Shown piece by piece: positions 18,373-26,778 of a stretch of 64,000 nucleotides of DNA (its first letter is position 1; every line of letters starts with the position of its first letter). The DNA is from Schaalia canis. Lineage in GTDB: Bacteria; Actinomycetota; Actinomycetes; Actinomycetales; Actinomycetaceae. The DNA lies in the NCBI RefSeq assembly GCF_003858455.1, contig NZ_RQZF01000001.1:372001-436000 (forward strand), written 5' to 3'. The notes below the pieces were generated by a model. The model was not told the origin of the DNA, did no database searches, and worked only from the letters and a program-made list of their open reading frames with translations. The translations under genes were made by a program, and so were the position numbers.

Positions 18373-19359
18373 TTAGTCTTGCCTGAAGTGATCCCACCCG
18401 CCGTGCAACTCTGCCCCACTCATAAACGCACCGGGCGTTTCGCCCTCTGTGCAAGCACGGACGGAGCCGATCGGCCGGAAGCCCTCAGGAAGGGGGGTAT
18501 CGGCAGGGAAGGTAGCAAAGAGTGCGTGGTCTTCACCACCAGTAATGATCCATTCAAGGGCGGGAGTGCCTGCGAGCTGCGAGGCGGCGGCAAGGGCGTC
18601 TTCATCAGCACGCAAGGCCTCGCGATCAATATCAATGATGACGCCAGAGGCACGGGCGATCCGCCCCGCGTCCTTGGCGAGACCATCGGAAAGATCCATC
18701 ATGGCTGTTGCCCCTGCGCCCAATGCGCGTGGCCCAGCTTCAAGGGGCGGTTGAGGGGTACGGAAGATGTTCACAGCCTCGTGGAGCTCACCGAGGTCTT
18801 CAGAGCTGCGCAGGGAGGGGTGAACATACCCGCCGAGGAGAAGGTCAAGACCAGCCGCAGAACGGCCCAGGGTTCCTGCCACAGCAACGAGGTTTCCGTC
18901 TTGAGCTCCTGCGCGGGTAATGGGGTTCCCTTCGCACCAGCCCATCACGGTAACGGCGATGATGACACTGTCACCTGCGGAGAGGTCGCCGCCATCAACG
19001 CCACCCCCTGCTGCGGCAATTTCTTCACCAAATCCCGCAACGAGGTCGACGAGCCAATCGACGTCCTCATCTTTGGGAACGGTCATGGAGACAACAGCAG
19101 TGGAGACTCTACCGCCCATCGCCGCAATATCAGCGAGATTTTGAGCAGCGGCCCGTCTGCCGATTTCCCGAGCCGTTGACCACTCACGTTTGAAGTCGCA
19201 GTGTTCCATGACAATGTCTGTGCTGACGATGAAATGTCCTTCGGGGGCAGCGATAACAGCGCAGTCGTCACCAGAGCCCAGGGTTGCTCGCGGGCTAGAC
19301 GGTAGGACTTCTTTGAAGCGACGGATAAGTTCAAACTCGTCAATTTCATGAACACGCAT
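18373..19359 (-). CDS. thiL: thiamine-monophosphate kinase
   Basis: ThiL phosphorylates thiamine monophosphate to the active diphosphate. The 328 residues have the AIRS/PurM-like fold. Visible motifs are GSGDDCAVI near 28, STDIVMEHCDFKREW and NLADIAAMGG near 90. Further on are the central glycine-rich VAGTLGRSAAG, the metal-binding MDLSDGLAKD and the C-terminal TGGEDHALFATFP. Length is normal. It precedes the epimerase gene on the same strand. Confidence 0.95.
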   Translation of the reverse strand: MRVHEIDEFELIRRFKEVLPSSPRATLGSGDDCAVIAAPEGHFIVSTDIVMEHCDFKREWSTAREIGRRAAAQNLADIAAMGGRVSTAVVSMTVPKDEDVDWLVDLVAGFGEEIAAAGGGVDGGDLSAGDSVIIAVTVMGWCEGNPITRAGAQDGNLVAVAGTLGRSAAGLDLLLGGYVHPSLRSSEDLGELHEAVNIFRTPQPPLEAGPRALGAGATAMMDLSDGLAKDAGRIARASGVIIDIDREALRADEDALAAASQLAGTPALEWIITGGEDHALFATFPADTPLPEGFRPIGSVRACTEGETPGAFMSGAELHGGWDHFRQD

Positions 19360-19398
19360 GGCGGTAGCCTATCGCCTATAAATTATCAACCAGAGCAA

Positions 19399-19854
19399 TT
19401 ATTGGGCAATCACTGTCATCAGTGCAGACAGGGCAGCATTTCCTGCCGCTCCGATGGCAATTGCTGAGAGTATCGACGCGCCCGTACCGATAAGGAATCG
19501 TTCAGAGGCTTCGGGATTATCCTTCAGTTCAGGATAGCGGCCAAGGCCTTTGACACCGAGGATCAGGCTAATGAGAGCAGGATGCCCTCCCATCATGCAT
19601 GCGGCAACCGCAATACGCTCCAGGATCCCGATCCATAGGCCTCCTCGAAGAACCTGGCGTTCCTGATCCGTTGCAGGCAAAAGGGTGGCAGATTCTGCAC
19701 CGGTGGAGATATGCCTGAGTGGAGCGGGTACTTTCGCCCATTCGAGCACTTTAAGAGTGATTGCTTTCCCGATGAAGATAGCGCCGAGCAGGACAATAAC
19801 CCACATCAGGAGTTCAACACTGATGTCAAGCAGGAAATCACGAGTGATCGGCAT
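19399..19854 (-). CDS. membrane protein paired with SatD-like gene
   Basis: The 151-residue protein has an N-terminal helix (about 8-30), a cytoplasmic stretch and two further hydrophobic segments (about 73-97 and 122-150). The conserved-looking core is RGGLWIGILERIAVAACMM followed by GVKGLGRYPELKD. Its ATG shares a base with the SatD stop (TAATG). In Firmicutes SatD-like genes also precede a small membrane-protein gene of the DUF3307 type; this one is a positional counterpart, but I cannot assign that family from sequence. Function unknown. Confidence 0.75.
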   Translation of the reverse strand: MPITRDFLLDISVELLMWVIVLLGAIFIGKAITLKVLEWAKVPAPLRHISTGAESATLLPATDQERQVLRGGLWIGILERIAVAACMMGGHPALISLILGVKGLGRYPELKDNPEASERFLIGTGASILSAIAIGAAGNAALSALMTVIAQ

Positions 19855-20453
19855 TATTCCTCCGAGGTATTGGCCTGTTCGAGTAGTCGTATGAGTAAAG
19901 CATCCGTTGCTCTTTCAGTGTCCCATGCGGAGGCGTTGAGGGACTGAGAAACTGCTGAAGGACTAATGCCAAGAAGTTGGGCGGCATCTGCACGGCTTTT
20001 CGCCTGCACGACAGCATCAATGACTTCCCACTGGCGCTGCGTACGTTGGGCGGCAACATGCATTTTTAGTGTGAGCAATGCGCCGGCTTCTGTTTCTGCC
20101 GTCGGATGCTCAGGAATCTTAAGGGCCACAGAGGGGGAAAGATTTTTTGAGGCATCAACCGCTTGCCGGGCAGCATAAAAGGCTTTACCGCCGCCTTCTA
20201 CAGTGCGCGGCATTTTCATGGTCGGAAATTCGCCATTCCCGACGCCCAGGCCGCAATGCCAGTGCCCGTCACGAACGCAGCGGCGAATAGCCTCAAGTGC
20301 GCCGACAGCGTCCTGTGGGACACCTTGAATTTCATCTCCGACAGTTCGTTCGAAAGGGGCAAGGGTAGGTATATCTGCCAAGAGGCTGAGTAGGTGCGGC
20401 ACACGGTCATCGTTTTCGCGTGATTTCACCTGGTCGATCGTGAGTACAAACAT
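19854..20453 (-). CDS. SatD-like protein with C-terminal helix-turn-helix
   Basis: The 199-residue protein resembles the SatD family. It starts with a nucleotide-cyclase-like fold segment (VLTIDQVKSREND, then FERTVGDEIQG and GLGVGNGEF). It ends in a helix-turn-helix near 153-174 (RADAAQLLGISPSAVSQSL). Known SatD proteins are poorly understood. The helix-turn-helix, and two copies of a palindrome directly upstream, suggest that it regulates its own operon with the downstream membrane protein. The name has no link to sialic acid transport. Confidence 0.75.
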   Translation of the reverse strand: MFVLTIDQVKSRENDDRVPHLLSLLADIPTLAPFERTVGDEIQGVPQDAVGALEAIRRCVRDGHWHCGLGVGNGEFPTMKMPRTVEGGGKAFYAARQAVDASKNLSPSVALKIPEHPTAETEAGALLTLKMHVAAQRTQRQWEVIDAVVQAKSRADAAQLLGISPSAVSQSLNASAWDTERATDALLIRLLEQANTSEE

Positions 20454-20510
20454 CGTGCCCTCCGTGTTCTTCTGCCTGGACGCATCATCGTCAGATCACA
20501 GCTACAATTA

Positions 20511-20570
20511 AGTATAATCACTTCATCCTGATAAATGAAGCCAAAACACTTCATTGCAGATAATGAAGTG
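20511..20570 (-). promoter_or_regulatory. double operator and promoter of the satD-like operon
   Basis: Two copies of CTTCAT-N8-ATGAAG lie in tandem, with left arms 28 bases apart. The first copy is at 20521-20540; the second at 20547-20570 is extended to CACTTCAT/ATGAAGTG. The -10 TATACT (plus positions 20511-20516) lies immediately beside the first copy, which covers the -35 region. That geometry fits repression. Confidence 0.6.
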
Positions 20571-20601
20571 GTACCACTACATTGAGGACACGCGAAGTGC
20601 T

Positions 20602-21498
20602 TTAACGCCCACGCAACAACTGAGAGGCGTACAAGCAAATTGACGCCGCTGAGGCCACGTTGAGCGATTCAGACTGTCCGGTCATAGGAATCGTGATGAG
20701 GCTGTCGCAGGCGGCGAGTTCCTCCTCGCTCAAGCCCTTTGCCTCATTGCCCATCAACCAGGCATGAGAGCGCGTCAAGACGGTAGGCACACCGTGCATC
20801 GAAAGGGCAATAAGTTCTGACAAGTCCTCGGCTTCACAACTGCCCGAGGTACCCAATAATGCCGCTCCCCTACCACGCAGATACTCCACAGCCGCGTCAA
20901 AAGAGCGCATAGGAATCACGGGAAGATGGAAAACAGAACCTGCAGAAGATCGCACGACCTTAGGATTGCGAACATCAACGCTACCCGCACACAGCACAAC
21001 AGCGCTGGCACCCATAGCGTCTGCAGTACGAATAATTGTCCCGAGATTACCCGGGTCACGCCCCTGAGTGACGCATACGAAGGTCACGGGCAGCTCCGTC
21101 GCCCCATCTGCGCTACTTCCCTCACTAATTACCGTGCGGGCGTCGCTCGACGAATCTTCGTCGATTGCGTCAAGCCTGGCGACTGCGAGGATCCCCTGAG
21201 CGTCACCCGACATGGCGGCGGCGACCTCGTCAGTCACTTCATGCACCCAGCGGGTGGCCACATGGGCGAGCTCGCCGATCTCGGGGTGAGCGGAGGTGGC
21301 ACTGGTGGTCAGGTAAACGTCCACGACGGAACGTGGACGGTGAATAAGCAATTCACGCACAGCCTGAGGGCCTTCAACGAGCATGTGGCCACTACGTGAA
21401 CGCGCTGAGCGCCCAACCAGTCTGGCAACCTTCTTCACGCGATCCGCGTGAGGGTTACTCAGAATGGTTGGGCGCTCGGTGCTGAAAGTGTCGGACAC
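20602..21498 (-). CDS. TrmH-family (SpoU) RNA 2'-O-ribose methyltransferase
   Basis: This 298-residue SPOUT methyltransferase carries an N-terminal substrate-binding domain (SGHMLVEGPQAVRELL). The three family motifs follow: GRDPGNLGTIIRTADAMGA, LMGNEAKGL and IPMTGQSESLNVASAA. It resembles the actinobacterial TsnR/RlmB-like enzymes that methylate 23S rRNA. The exact target cannot be read from sequence. The gene follows rplT by 47 bases on the same strand, a common actinobacterial order (infC-rpmI-rplT-trmH), so it is probably part of that operon. Confidence 0.92.
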   Translation of the reverse strand: MSDTFSTERPTILSNPHADRVKKVARLVGRSARSRSGHMLVEGPQAVRELLIHRPRSVVDVYLTTSATSAHPEIGELAHVATRWVHEVTDEVAAAMSGDAQGILAVARLDAIDEDSSSDARTVISEGSSADGATELPVTFVCVTQGRDPGNLGTIIRTADAMGASAVVLCAGSVDVRNPKVVRSSAGSVFHLPVIPMRSFDAAVEYLRGRGAALLGTSGSCEAEDLSELIALSMHGVPTVLTRSHAWLMGNEAKGLSEEELAACDSLITIPMTGQSESLNVASAASICLYASQLLRGR

Positions 21499-21545
21499 GG
21501 TCTCTATCAGACTGGAAGGTCTAATTCAGACGATGTGGACGCAGC

Positions 21546-21929
21546 TCAGGATGCCTTGGGAGCGTTGACGTCTGCAGGCAGGGCTTCCTTAGCCACCTCA
21601 ACGAGGCGGGTGAAAGCTGCCGGCTCGTTGACGGCCAGCTCAGCGAGCATGCGACGGTCAACCTCAACGCCAGCCAGGGACAGGCCCTGAATGAAGCGGG
21701 CGTAGGTCATGCCCTGGGCGCGGGCTGCAGCGTTGATACGCTGAATCCACAGACGACGGAAGTCACCCTTGCGGGCCTTGCGGTCGCGGTAGGAGTAGAC
21801 GAAGGAGTGGGTTACCTGCTCCTTGGCCTTGCGGTACATGCGGGAGCGCTGGCCACGGTAGCCCGAAGCCTGCTCAAGTACGGTACGACGCTTCTTCTTG
21901 GCGTTAACAGAACGCTTGACACGTGCCAT
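21546..21929 (-). CDS. rplT: 50S ribosomal protein L20
   Basis: L20 binds 23S rRNA early in assembly, and in several bacteria it represses its own operon by binding the leader. The 127 residues start [21 protein letters not shown] and contain [20 protein letters not shown], both highly conserved. It has a slight C-terminal extension. It follows rpmI by 31 bases. Confidence 0.97.
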   Translation of the reverse strand: MARVKRSVNAKKKRRTVLEQASGYRGQRSRMYRKAKEQVTHSFVYSYRDRKARKGDFRRLWIQRINAAARAQGMTYARFIQGLSLAGVEVDRRMLAELAVNEPAAFTRLVEVAKEALPADVNAPKAS

Positions 21930-21960
21930 TTCTAACGATTCTCCTTGTCAGACGTGCCGG

Positions 21961-22155
21961 TCACTTGCCGAGCATGGTACGGACAGCCTTGACGTCCGCA
22001 CGTGCGACAACCTGGTCGGAGGCAAGACGACGGGTCTTGCGGCTGGACTTGTGCTCAAGGAGGTGGCGGGCGCCTGCCTGCTCGCGCATGATCTTGCCTG
22101 AGCCGGTCACGCGGAAGCGCTTCTTGGCTCCAGAATGAGTCTTATTCTTCGGCAT
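21961..22155 (-). CDS. rpmI: 50S ribosomal protein L35
   Basis: L35 has 64 residues and begins [20 protein letters not shown], the family signature. The start at 22155 is certain because the longer open frame extends into the infC end. It is the middle gene of infC-rpmI-rplT. Confidence 0.97.
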   Translation of the reverse strand: MPKNKTHSGAKKRFRVTGSGKIMREQAGARHLLEHKSSRKTRRLASDQVVARADVKAVRTMLGK

Positions 22156-22204
22156 GTCTTCTATTCCTTCTTCTGTGACGAACAGTTGGGCCAGGCCCTT
22201 GTCC

Positions 22205-22837
22205 TCAGTCTTCTTCCGTGGCCGACGCGGTGCGAGCCCTCCCCTTTGAGGAGCGCTCTGCCTGCTTGTCGCGGCGTGCTTCACGTTCGGCTTCGCGACG
22301 CTTACGCTGTTCGTTCATCGCATCAGCCTTGCGCTTGGTAGGTGCAAGCACCATGGTCATATTGCGGCCGTCCTGGCGAGGCATGGACTCGACAGTTGCG
22401 AGTTCTCCCACCTCATCAGCCAGACGCTGAAGAAGGCGGACGCCTGCTTCAGGACGGGACTGCTCACGGCCGCGGAACATGATCATGACCTTGACCTTGT
22501 CGCCCTGGCTCAAGAAACGTTCGACGTGTCCCTTCTTCACTCCGAAGTCGTGATCGTCAATCTTGAGACGGAAACGAATCTCCTTGAGCTGCGTGTTTGC
22601 TTGATTACGGCGTGCGTCGCGAGCCTTTTGGGCTGCTTCGTACTTGTACTTGCCATAATCCATGAGCTTGGCAACCGGAGGCTTTGCTTCAGGGGCAACC
22701 TCAACGAGGTCAAGCCCAGCCTCTTCTGCCAGACGTAGTGCGTCCTCCAAACGGACGACGCCAACCTGCTCACCGCCGGGGCCCACAAGGCGTACCTCAG
22801 GGACTCGGATACGGTCGTTAATGCGCGGCTCGCTGAT
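22205..22837 (-). CDS. infC: translation initiation factor IF-3, non-canonical ATC start
   Basis: IF-3 prevents premature subunit joining and proofreads start codons. The mature sequence should begin at [19 protein letters not shown], as in mycobacterial IF-3 (MSTETRVNERIRV). The codon before that serine is ATC (22835-22837) with a perfect AAGGAG six bases upstream. The only upstream ATG/GTG candidate (GTG 22918) would translate through a terminator hairpin. I therefore call an ATC start, 210 residues. infC is known in other bacteria for rare start codons that allow IF-3 to repress itself. A basic, low-complexity tail after about residue 170 is typical of actinobacteria. Confidence 0.88.
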   Translation of the reverse strand: MSEPRINDRIRVPEVRLVGPGGEQVGVVRLEDALRLAEEAGLDLVEVAPEAKPPVAKLMDYGKYKYEAAQKARDARRNQANTQLKEIRFRLKIDDHDFGVKKGHVERFLSQGDKVKVMIMFRGREQSRPEAGVRLLQRLADEVGELATVESMPRQDGRNMTMVLAPTKRKADAMNEQRKRREAEREARRDKQAERSSKGRARTASATEED

Positions 22838-22843
22838 GAGACG

Positions 22844-22849
22844 CTCCTT
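22844..22849 (-). promoter_or_regulatory. ribosome binding site deciding the infC ATC start
   Basis: AAGGAG (reverse complement of plus 22844-22849) is separated by six bases from ATC at 22837-22835. No other start-like codon in frame has comparable spacing. Confidence 0.75.
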
Positions 22850-22872
22850 CCACGGATTGTTCCTCAGACACG

Positions 22873-22906
22873 AAAAAGCCTTCGTGCCCAAACGCGCACG
22901 AAGGCT
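22873..22906 (-). terminator. attenuator-type terminator in the infC leader
   Basis: An 11 bp perfect stem (arms 22896-22906 and 22877-22887 on the plus map, eight-base loop) is followed on the minus strand by TTTTT. It ends about 36 bases before the infC start and lies within the leader, so it can only work as a conditional terminator. Confidence 0.75.
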
Positions 22907-23086
22907 CTCAAAGGACACGGCTATTGCCGTGAACCATTCGACCCGATTCCCTTGGCGCTCTTAGCGGCGCAACCGTCATCCGTGAGGATTCTGGCGGGCA
23001 TCTAGGTGGGAGTAACTCCGCTTGCGTTCCGGGTGTTTACCCGGTCGGTCGCATCCACTTTAGCAGGAATACCTTGAGGACACGAA
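22907..23086 (-). promoter_or_regulatory. promoter and structured leader of infC-rpmI-rplT
   Basis: Between SseB and infC lie 345 bases without a gene. A weak promoter (TTCGTG at 23086-23081 and TAAAGT at 23062-23057, 18-base spacer) would give a leader of about 210 bases. It holds a CCGGGT-AAAC-ACCCGG hairpin (23029-23044) and a CACGGC-AATA-GCCGTG hairpin (22916-22931) before the terminator. The leader also contains GCGCCAAGG, which could pair with the first arm of the terminator and act as an antiterminator; that pairing is a guess by eye. Confidence 0.5.
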
Positions 23087-23182
23087 CACGTGCGCCATGC
23101 CAGCCAACGTGGACTCAGCCACATTTCTACTTGCGTGATCGTCCGCACCCGGATACGACACGACTTTCCCGTTGGAGGCCCC

Positions 23183-23938
23183 TTAGACGGGCAGGGGCAC
23201 AAACTCGATGCGATCCCCCGCTGCCTGGAGACGCTGAGCTGTCTGCAATGCCGCGAACAATCCAGTGAGCACCTCACGAGGATCCCCCACAGCGCTCAAC
23301 ATCTGGCGGTCGACATACAGCTCAACACGAACGACCATTCCCTCCTCAGCGGGAACGATACGCAGCTCGTGGACTGCCTGAGCCCCAGGCACATCCTGAT
23401 ACTGCTCATGAAGCTGTAAAAGAAGTTCCTCATCGCGCCAGGCCGGCAACCACTGATCGCCCTGAGCAAGGGCAGCCACACATGAGCGAGGCATAAGTAC
23501 CGCATCAGGGCCGGGGTTAAGAACCACGCGGCCACCTGTCTCTACCAGTGCCGTCAACGCAACCTTGTGGAAAGGCAAGGTCATGGGGCGGGCACCAGGC
23601 CGACTCGTTTCCAGTTCGATAGAACTCGAATATGCGACGAGGGCCTCACGGCCACCGACCGTCACGCGCGCAAAATCTGCGGCGTCGCAACTGCCCGGAT
23701 CGACATTGGCGTGCACACCTGTTTCGCGCGGGTCAGCCTCAACATTGATGGGCACAATGACGCGCTCATGGCGCAGTGCCTGCGCCAACGCTTCCAGGCG
23801 CGCTACTGCTCCTTCAGTGGCACCGAGTGCGAGGGCTGCGGCGGTTGCAGGAAGAAGCTGACCAGAATCCTCCCGGTCAACCTTCATCGCCAAACGCGCC
23901 GCAAGCTTATGCCGTTGGGCTTCGGTCAAGTCCTTCAC
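23183..23938 (-). CDS. SseB-family protein
   Basis: The 251-residue soluble protein has an N-terminal SseB-type domain (LAQALRHERVIVPINVE, then GREALVAYSSSIEL). A second, related domain in the C-terminal half contains VVRVELYVD and a terminal DRIEFVPLPV. SseB domains are found in actinobacteria between the his genes and infC. Function is unknown outside type III secretion. It overlaps the HisH-like gene upstream by 4 bases, so the two are co-translated. Confidence 0.8.
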   Translation of the reverse strand: MKDLTEAQRHKLAARLAMKVDREDSGQLLPATAAALALGATEGAVARLEALAQALRHERVIVPINVEADPRETGVHANVDPGSCDAADFARVTVGGREALVAYSSSIELETSRPGARPMTLPFHKVALTALVETGGRVVLNPGPDAVLMPRSCVAALAQGDQWLPAWRDEELLLQLHEQYQDVPGAQAVHELRIVPAEEGMVVRVELYVDRQMLSAVGDPREVLTGLFAALQTAQRLQAAGDRIEFVPLPV

Positions 23939-24654
23939 TGCACTCCTCCCATGGACAGATCAGCGGTGATTTTGGCATGTTGGACCCAGTTGCGTAGCAG
24001 GCGAAGCCCCAGATTACCGGCTTCTTCTGGAGCCCACGCGCATGCGCACAATGCGCCGTTATCAATCGCGGCAATATACGGGGCGGGCGGCCCCGCCCAG
24101 GCAATACGCGGCGGAGTGAGGGGACCATCATCCATTCCCTCAGCCGGGTTGGTCCGCAAAGCAAAGTCTGGCTTGACCTCGCAGTTCATCGTGTCGATGC
24201 CTGCAAGGAATGGGGTGGGAATAGGAACATGTAGCGTTGCTGTCCCTCTTTGCGCAGGCATGTGCACAACTGTGCCTTCCCACTGTGGAGCAGGGCTGGC
24301 AAGAAACTCGCCGTTGATGTCGACACCGTCGCACAGCATATGCATCCCACTGCCACACACCAGCACAGGCCGCCCGCCCGCAATACGAAGCTCAATGATC
24401 TGCGCCAGACGCTTCTGGGCGAAAACCCGCCTGTAGTCGGCAAAAGATGGCCCATCTGGGATGATCAGTGCGGCAGCATCCAACATCTCAATACGATGTG
24501 AGGTCACAAAAGAGGGCGCCCCGCACTCCGCGAGGGCGGCACGCAAAGGAGCGTAATCCACCAGGCCCGCATCGAAAATCGCCACCGCCCTCGTGGGCCT
24601 CTCGACAGCTTCACCCGAAGTCAGGAGAGGCTCACGACCGTTCTTACTTGACAT
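23935..24654 (-). CDS. HisH-like class I glutamine amidotransferase, catalytically dead
   Basis: The protein lines up with the HisH glutaminase subunit of imidazole glycerol phosphate synthase over its whole length. Both catalytic residues are lost. The nucleophile elbow GRPVLGVCVGMQ of active HisH is GRPVLVCGSGMH here, so Gly sits where Cys should be. The active FHPEKSG is WAPEEAG, so Ala replaces His; only the Glu remains. No hisF or hisA/priA partner is nearby. It sits with SseB and a hypothetical gene exactly where actinobacteria keep hisH. The start is unsure: ATG 24654 is chosen; GTG 24687 is also open. A pseudoenzyme with a retained fold is more likely than random decay, since the frame is intact. 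Confidence 0.75.
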   Translation of the reverse strand: MSSKNGREPLLTSGEAVERPTRAVAIFDAGLVDYAPLRAALAECGAPSFVTSHRIEMLDAAALIIPDGPSFADYRRVFAQKRLAQIIELRIAGGRPVLVCGSGMHMLCDGVDINGEFLASPAPQWEGTVVHMPAQRGTATLHVPIPTPFLAGIDTMNCEVKPDFALRTNPAEGMDDGPLTPPRIAWAGPPAPYIAAIDNGALCACAWAPEEAGNLGLRLLRNWVQHAKITADLSMGGVQ

Positions 24655-24695
24655 CACATGTTCTCTGGACGTTTGTCTCACACTCACTCTGAGGC

Positions 24696-25304
24696 TTACC
24701 TACGGCGGAACCAACCGAGCGGGCCACGCGGGCGCCTCGTCGTACCATCCGAGGAGACTGAATCGTCGTAGTCATGAGGATGCGTCCGTCCCAACAGTAA
24801 ATCCTCAGCAGCCTCAGGAATACATCCCAACAGCACACCTGCAGGGATAGCGTCTTCGGGTTCCCCACTGACATAGCGGCGGGCAGTCAACTGACCGGAG
24901 ACTCCCACCTCTGCGCCCTCACCATCAACCAGCCATGACATCACTGCCACCGAGCCGTACTTCGACAGGCGCGAGACGGCGCGGGCAACCTCGTCAACAA
25001 TCTCAGGCATATCCCGCTCTTCAGCGAGCAAAGAAGCAAACTCATCCTCGTCAGCGGAGGCGTTCTCCACCTGAATCCACACGGCGCTCCAGGGACGCAT
25101 TCGCACAATATCCAAGGAATAGCCACTCAAGGACAGTAAAGCGTGTAAGGCTTCGGCAGAAGGGATCGGCGCAAGGACCAGCGCAACAGACAGTGAACCC
25201 CCCTCTAAATGAAGAGGCTCATCCACTGCGGTAGACGGGTCGGCATCCATTGACGCCACCAGGTCTAAGAACTCGGCATCGAAATCGTCACGGTTCTCGG
25301 CCAC
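24696..25304 (-). CDS. conserved hypothetical protein of the former his cluster
   Basis: The 202-residue acidic protein has no motif I can name. The GTG start has a strong GAGGAGG site 7 bases upstream, so it is translated. The centre (residues about 45-150) looks like a mixed alpha/beta domain. The end, RRPRGPLGWFRRR, is a basic tail that could touch membrane or nucleic acid. Many actinobacteria have an uncharacterised gene between hisB and hisH, and this one holds that position. The 242 bases upstream, up to the divergent DMT gene, show no recognisable promoter or repeat. Confidence 0.65.
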   Translation of the reverse strand: MAENRDDFDAEFLDLVASMDADPSTAVDEPLHLEGGSLSVALVLAPIPSAEALHALLSLSGYSLDIVRMRPWSAVWIQVENASADEDEFASLLAEERDMPEIVDEVARAVSRLSKYGSVAVMSWLVDGEGAEVGVSGQLTARRYVSGEPEDAIPAGVLLGCIPEAAEDLLLGRTHPHDYDDSVSSDGTTRRPRGPLGWFRRR

Positions 25305-25546
25305 CGCTGAACCTCCTCACACACTACGAGGGCAGCCACACGCTGCCAGCACCATAATGCTACCGCCCCACACCCCAACGCACCGTCTCCACTCTTCCCA
25401 ATATCCCACAGCCACACCTCAGAGCTCACAAAAGCAGGCCAATGAGGCCCATTTCCCTGAGTGCGACGGCGGCGATACTATGGGCCTGCTGCAACTCCCC
25501 ACGAACATCTGAGCACACCATCTTTGTGTTGAAAGGAGGCACCTCT

Positions 25547-26524
25547 ATGGCCTCGCCCTCACTGCCAACCAACGCCTCCTCAAACGCCACTCACGAACCC
25601 GCTCATCCCCACGTTTCAACGCTGATCCCCGTCATGGCACTTGTTGCGATTACCGCCGTGTGGGGCTCATCATTTGTCATCATTCACGACCTTGTCGAAC
25701 GCATCCCTCCCATTGATTTCCTTGGTGTTCGCTTTGGAATAGCAGGCGCGCTCATCGGACTCATGCGATGGCGTGCGCTGCGCGAAGTACCGCGTTACGT
25801 CTGGAGTCGAGGAATCATTCTCGGCGGAGTCTTCGCCTGCGCCCAATACGCCCAAACCGTTGGACTGGCACATACGAACGCCTCGATCGCGGGGTTTATC
25901 ACCGGCATGTACGTTGTGCTCACCCCCGTAGTGCTCCTTGTCGCCTTCCGCGTGCGCGTTCCCGCAATCACCTGGCTCGCAATCGCCGTAGCGACACTTG
26001 GCATGGCGGTACTCAAACTTGATGCCTGGTCTGTCGGTTATGGTGAGGCAATCACTTTGCTGGCGGCACTGCTCTACGCCGTCCACATTGTCTTGCTTGG
26101 GCAGTGGAGCACGCCGACGAATCAGGTTGAACTGACAACTATTCAGATGATGACGCTCGGCGCGGTATTTATTATTGGCGCTCTACCTGGTGGGGTCGCG
26201 CTACCGTCAGGAGTCAGCGAATGGGCGCAGATGATCTATATGGCGCTGATCGCCGGACTGCTGGCTCTCGCTGTGCAGACATGGGCTCAATCGCGGATCT
26301 CTGCTGCCAAGACCGCCATTATCCTTACCGGTGAGCCCGTGTTTGCTGCCGTCTTCGCCGTGCTATTCGGAGGCGAAATCGTTACTACCCGTATGGTCGG
26401 CGGAGGTCTGCTGATCGTCGGCGCGATGCTCACCACTGAGCTTTATCCCCTGTTGCGCCCTCGGCCCACGCAGCAAGAGATCCCCGTTGAGCCCGCACAA
26501 CTGTCTGGAAAGGCATCCTCATGA
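25547..26524 (+). CDS. EamA-family (DMT) transporter
   Basis: The 325-residue protein has ten hydrophobic helices in two EamA repeats (about 30-165 and 175-305), the pattern of drug/metabolite exporters. The first repeat has AVWGSSFVIIHD, a common DMT opening, and the second ends with ILTGEPVFAAVFAVLFGGE. ATG 25547 has AAAGGAGG 8 bases upstream; an upstream in-frame ATG lacks one. Substrate unknown, probably an amino acid or metabolite. It overlaps the S4 gene by 4 bases. Confidence 0.88.
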   Translation: MASPSLPTNASSNATHEPAHPHVSTLIPVMALVAITAVWGSSFVIIHDLVERIPPIDFLGVRFGIAGALIGLMRWRALREVPRYVWSRGIILGGVFACAQYAQTVGLAHTNASIAGFITGMYVVLTPVVLLVAFRVRVPAITWLAIAVATLGMAVLKLDAWSVGYGEAITLLAALLYAVHIVLLGQWSTPTNQVELTTIQMMTLGAVFIIGALPGGVALPSGVSEWAQMIYMALIAGLLALAVQTWAQSRISAAKTAIILTGEPVFAAVFAVLFGGEIVTTRMVGGGLLIVGAMLTTELYPLLRPRPTQQEIPVEPAQLSGKASS

Positions 26525-26754
26525 CCACCCCCATCATCACAGTCACAGGAACGATCCGTCTGGGCCAGTTCCTCAAGCTCGCCGGCCTTGTTGAGGACGG
26601 TGCAATGGCACGAGAGCTCATCACTGACGGTGACGTGACCGTCAATGGCGAGGTCGAACTCCGACGAGGACGCCAACTCGCTGATGGCGACGTCGTGGTC
26701 GTGCACTCCCCCATGGGTAGCTTCACCGCTCAGGTCGCGCAACGCCCAGAGTAA
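26521..26754 (+). CDS. S4-domain RNA-binding protein
   Basis: The 77-residue protein is a single S4 domain of the YbcJ/RlbA type. Visible parts are IRLGQFLKLAGLVEDGAMAR, ITDGDVTVNGEVELRRGRQL and GDVV. Family members bind structured RNA, possibly rRNA. The start ATGA overlaps the transporter stop, so translation is coupled. Confident as a domain call; biological role unknown. Confidence 0.88.
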   Translation: MTTPIITVTGTIRLGQFLKLAGLVEDGAMARELITDGDVTVNGEVELRRGRQLADGDVVVVHSPMGSFTAQVAQRPE

Positions 26755-26778
26755 ACAGAGTGAAACACCCAGGGTGAA

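Noticed and set aside
19854-20453. SatD-like gene as part of sialic acid transport
   Set aside because: The similar name of a Haemophilus transporter is coincidental; this protein has no ATPase or permease motifs and is 25 kb from the sialic acid locus.
22838-22918. Upstream GTG start for infC
   Set aside because: It would translate through the terminator hairpin, has no ribosome site and adds residues with no counterpart in IF-3.
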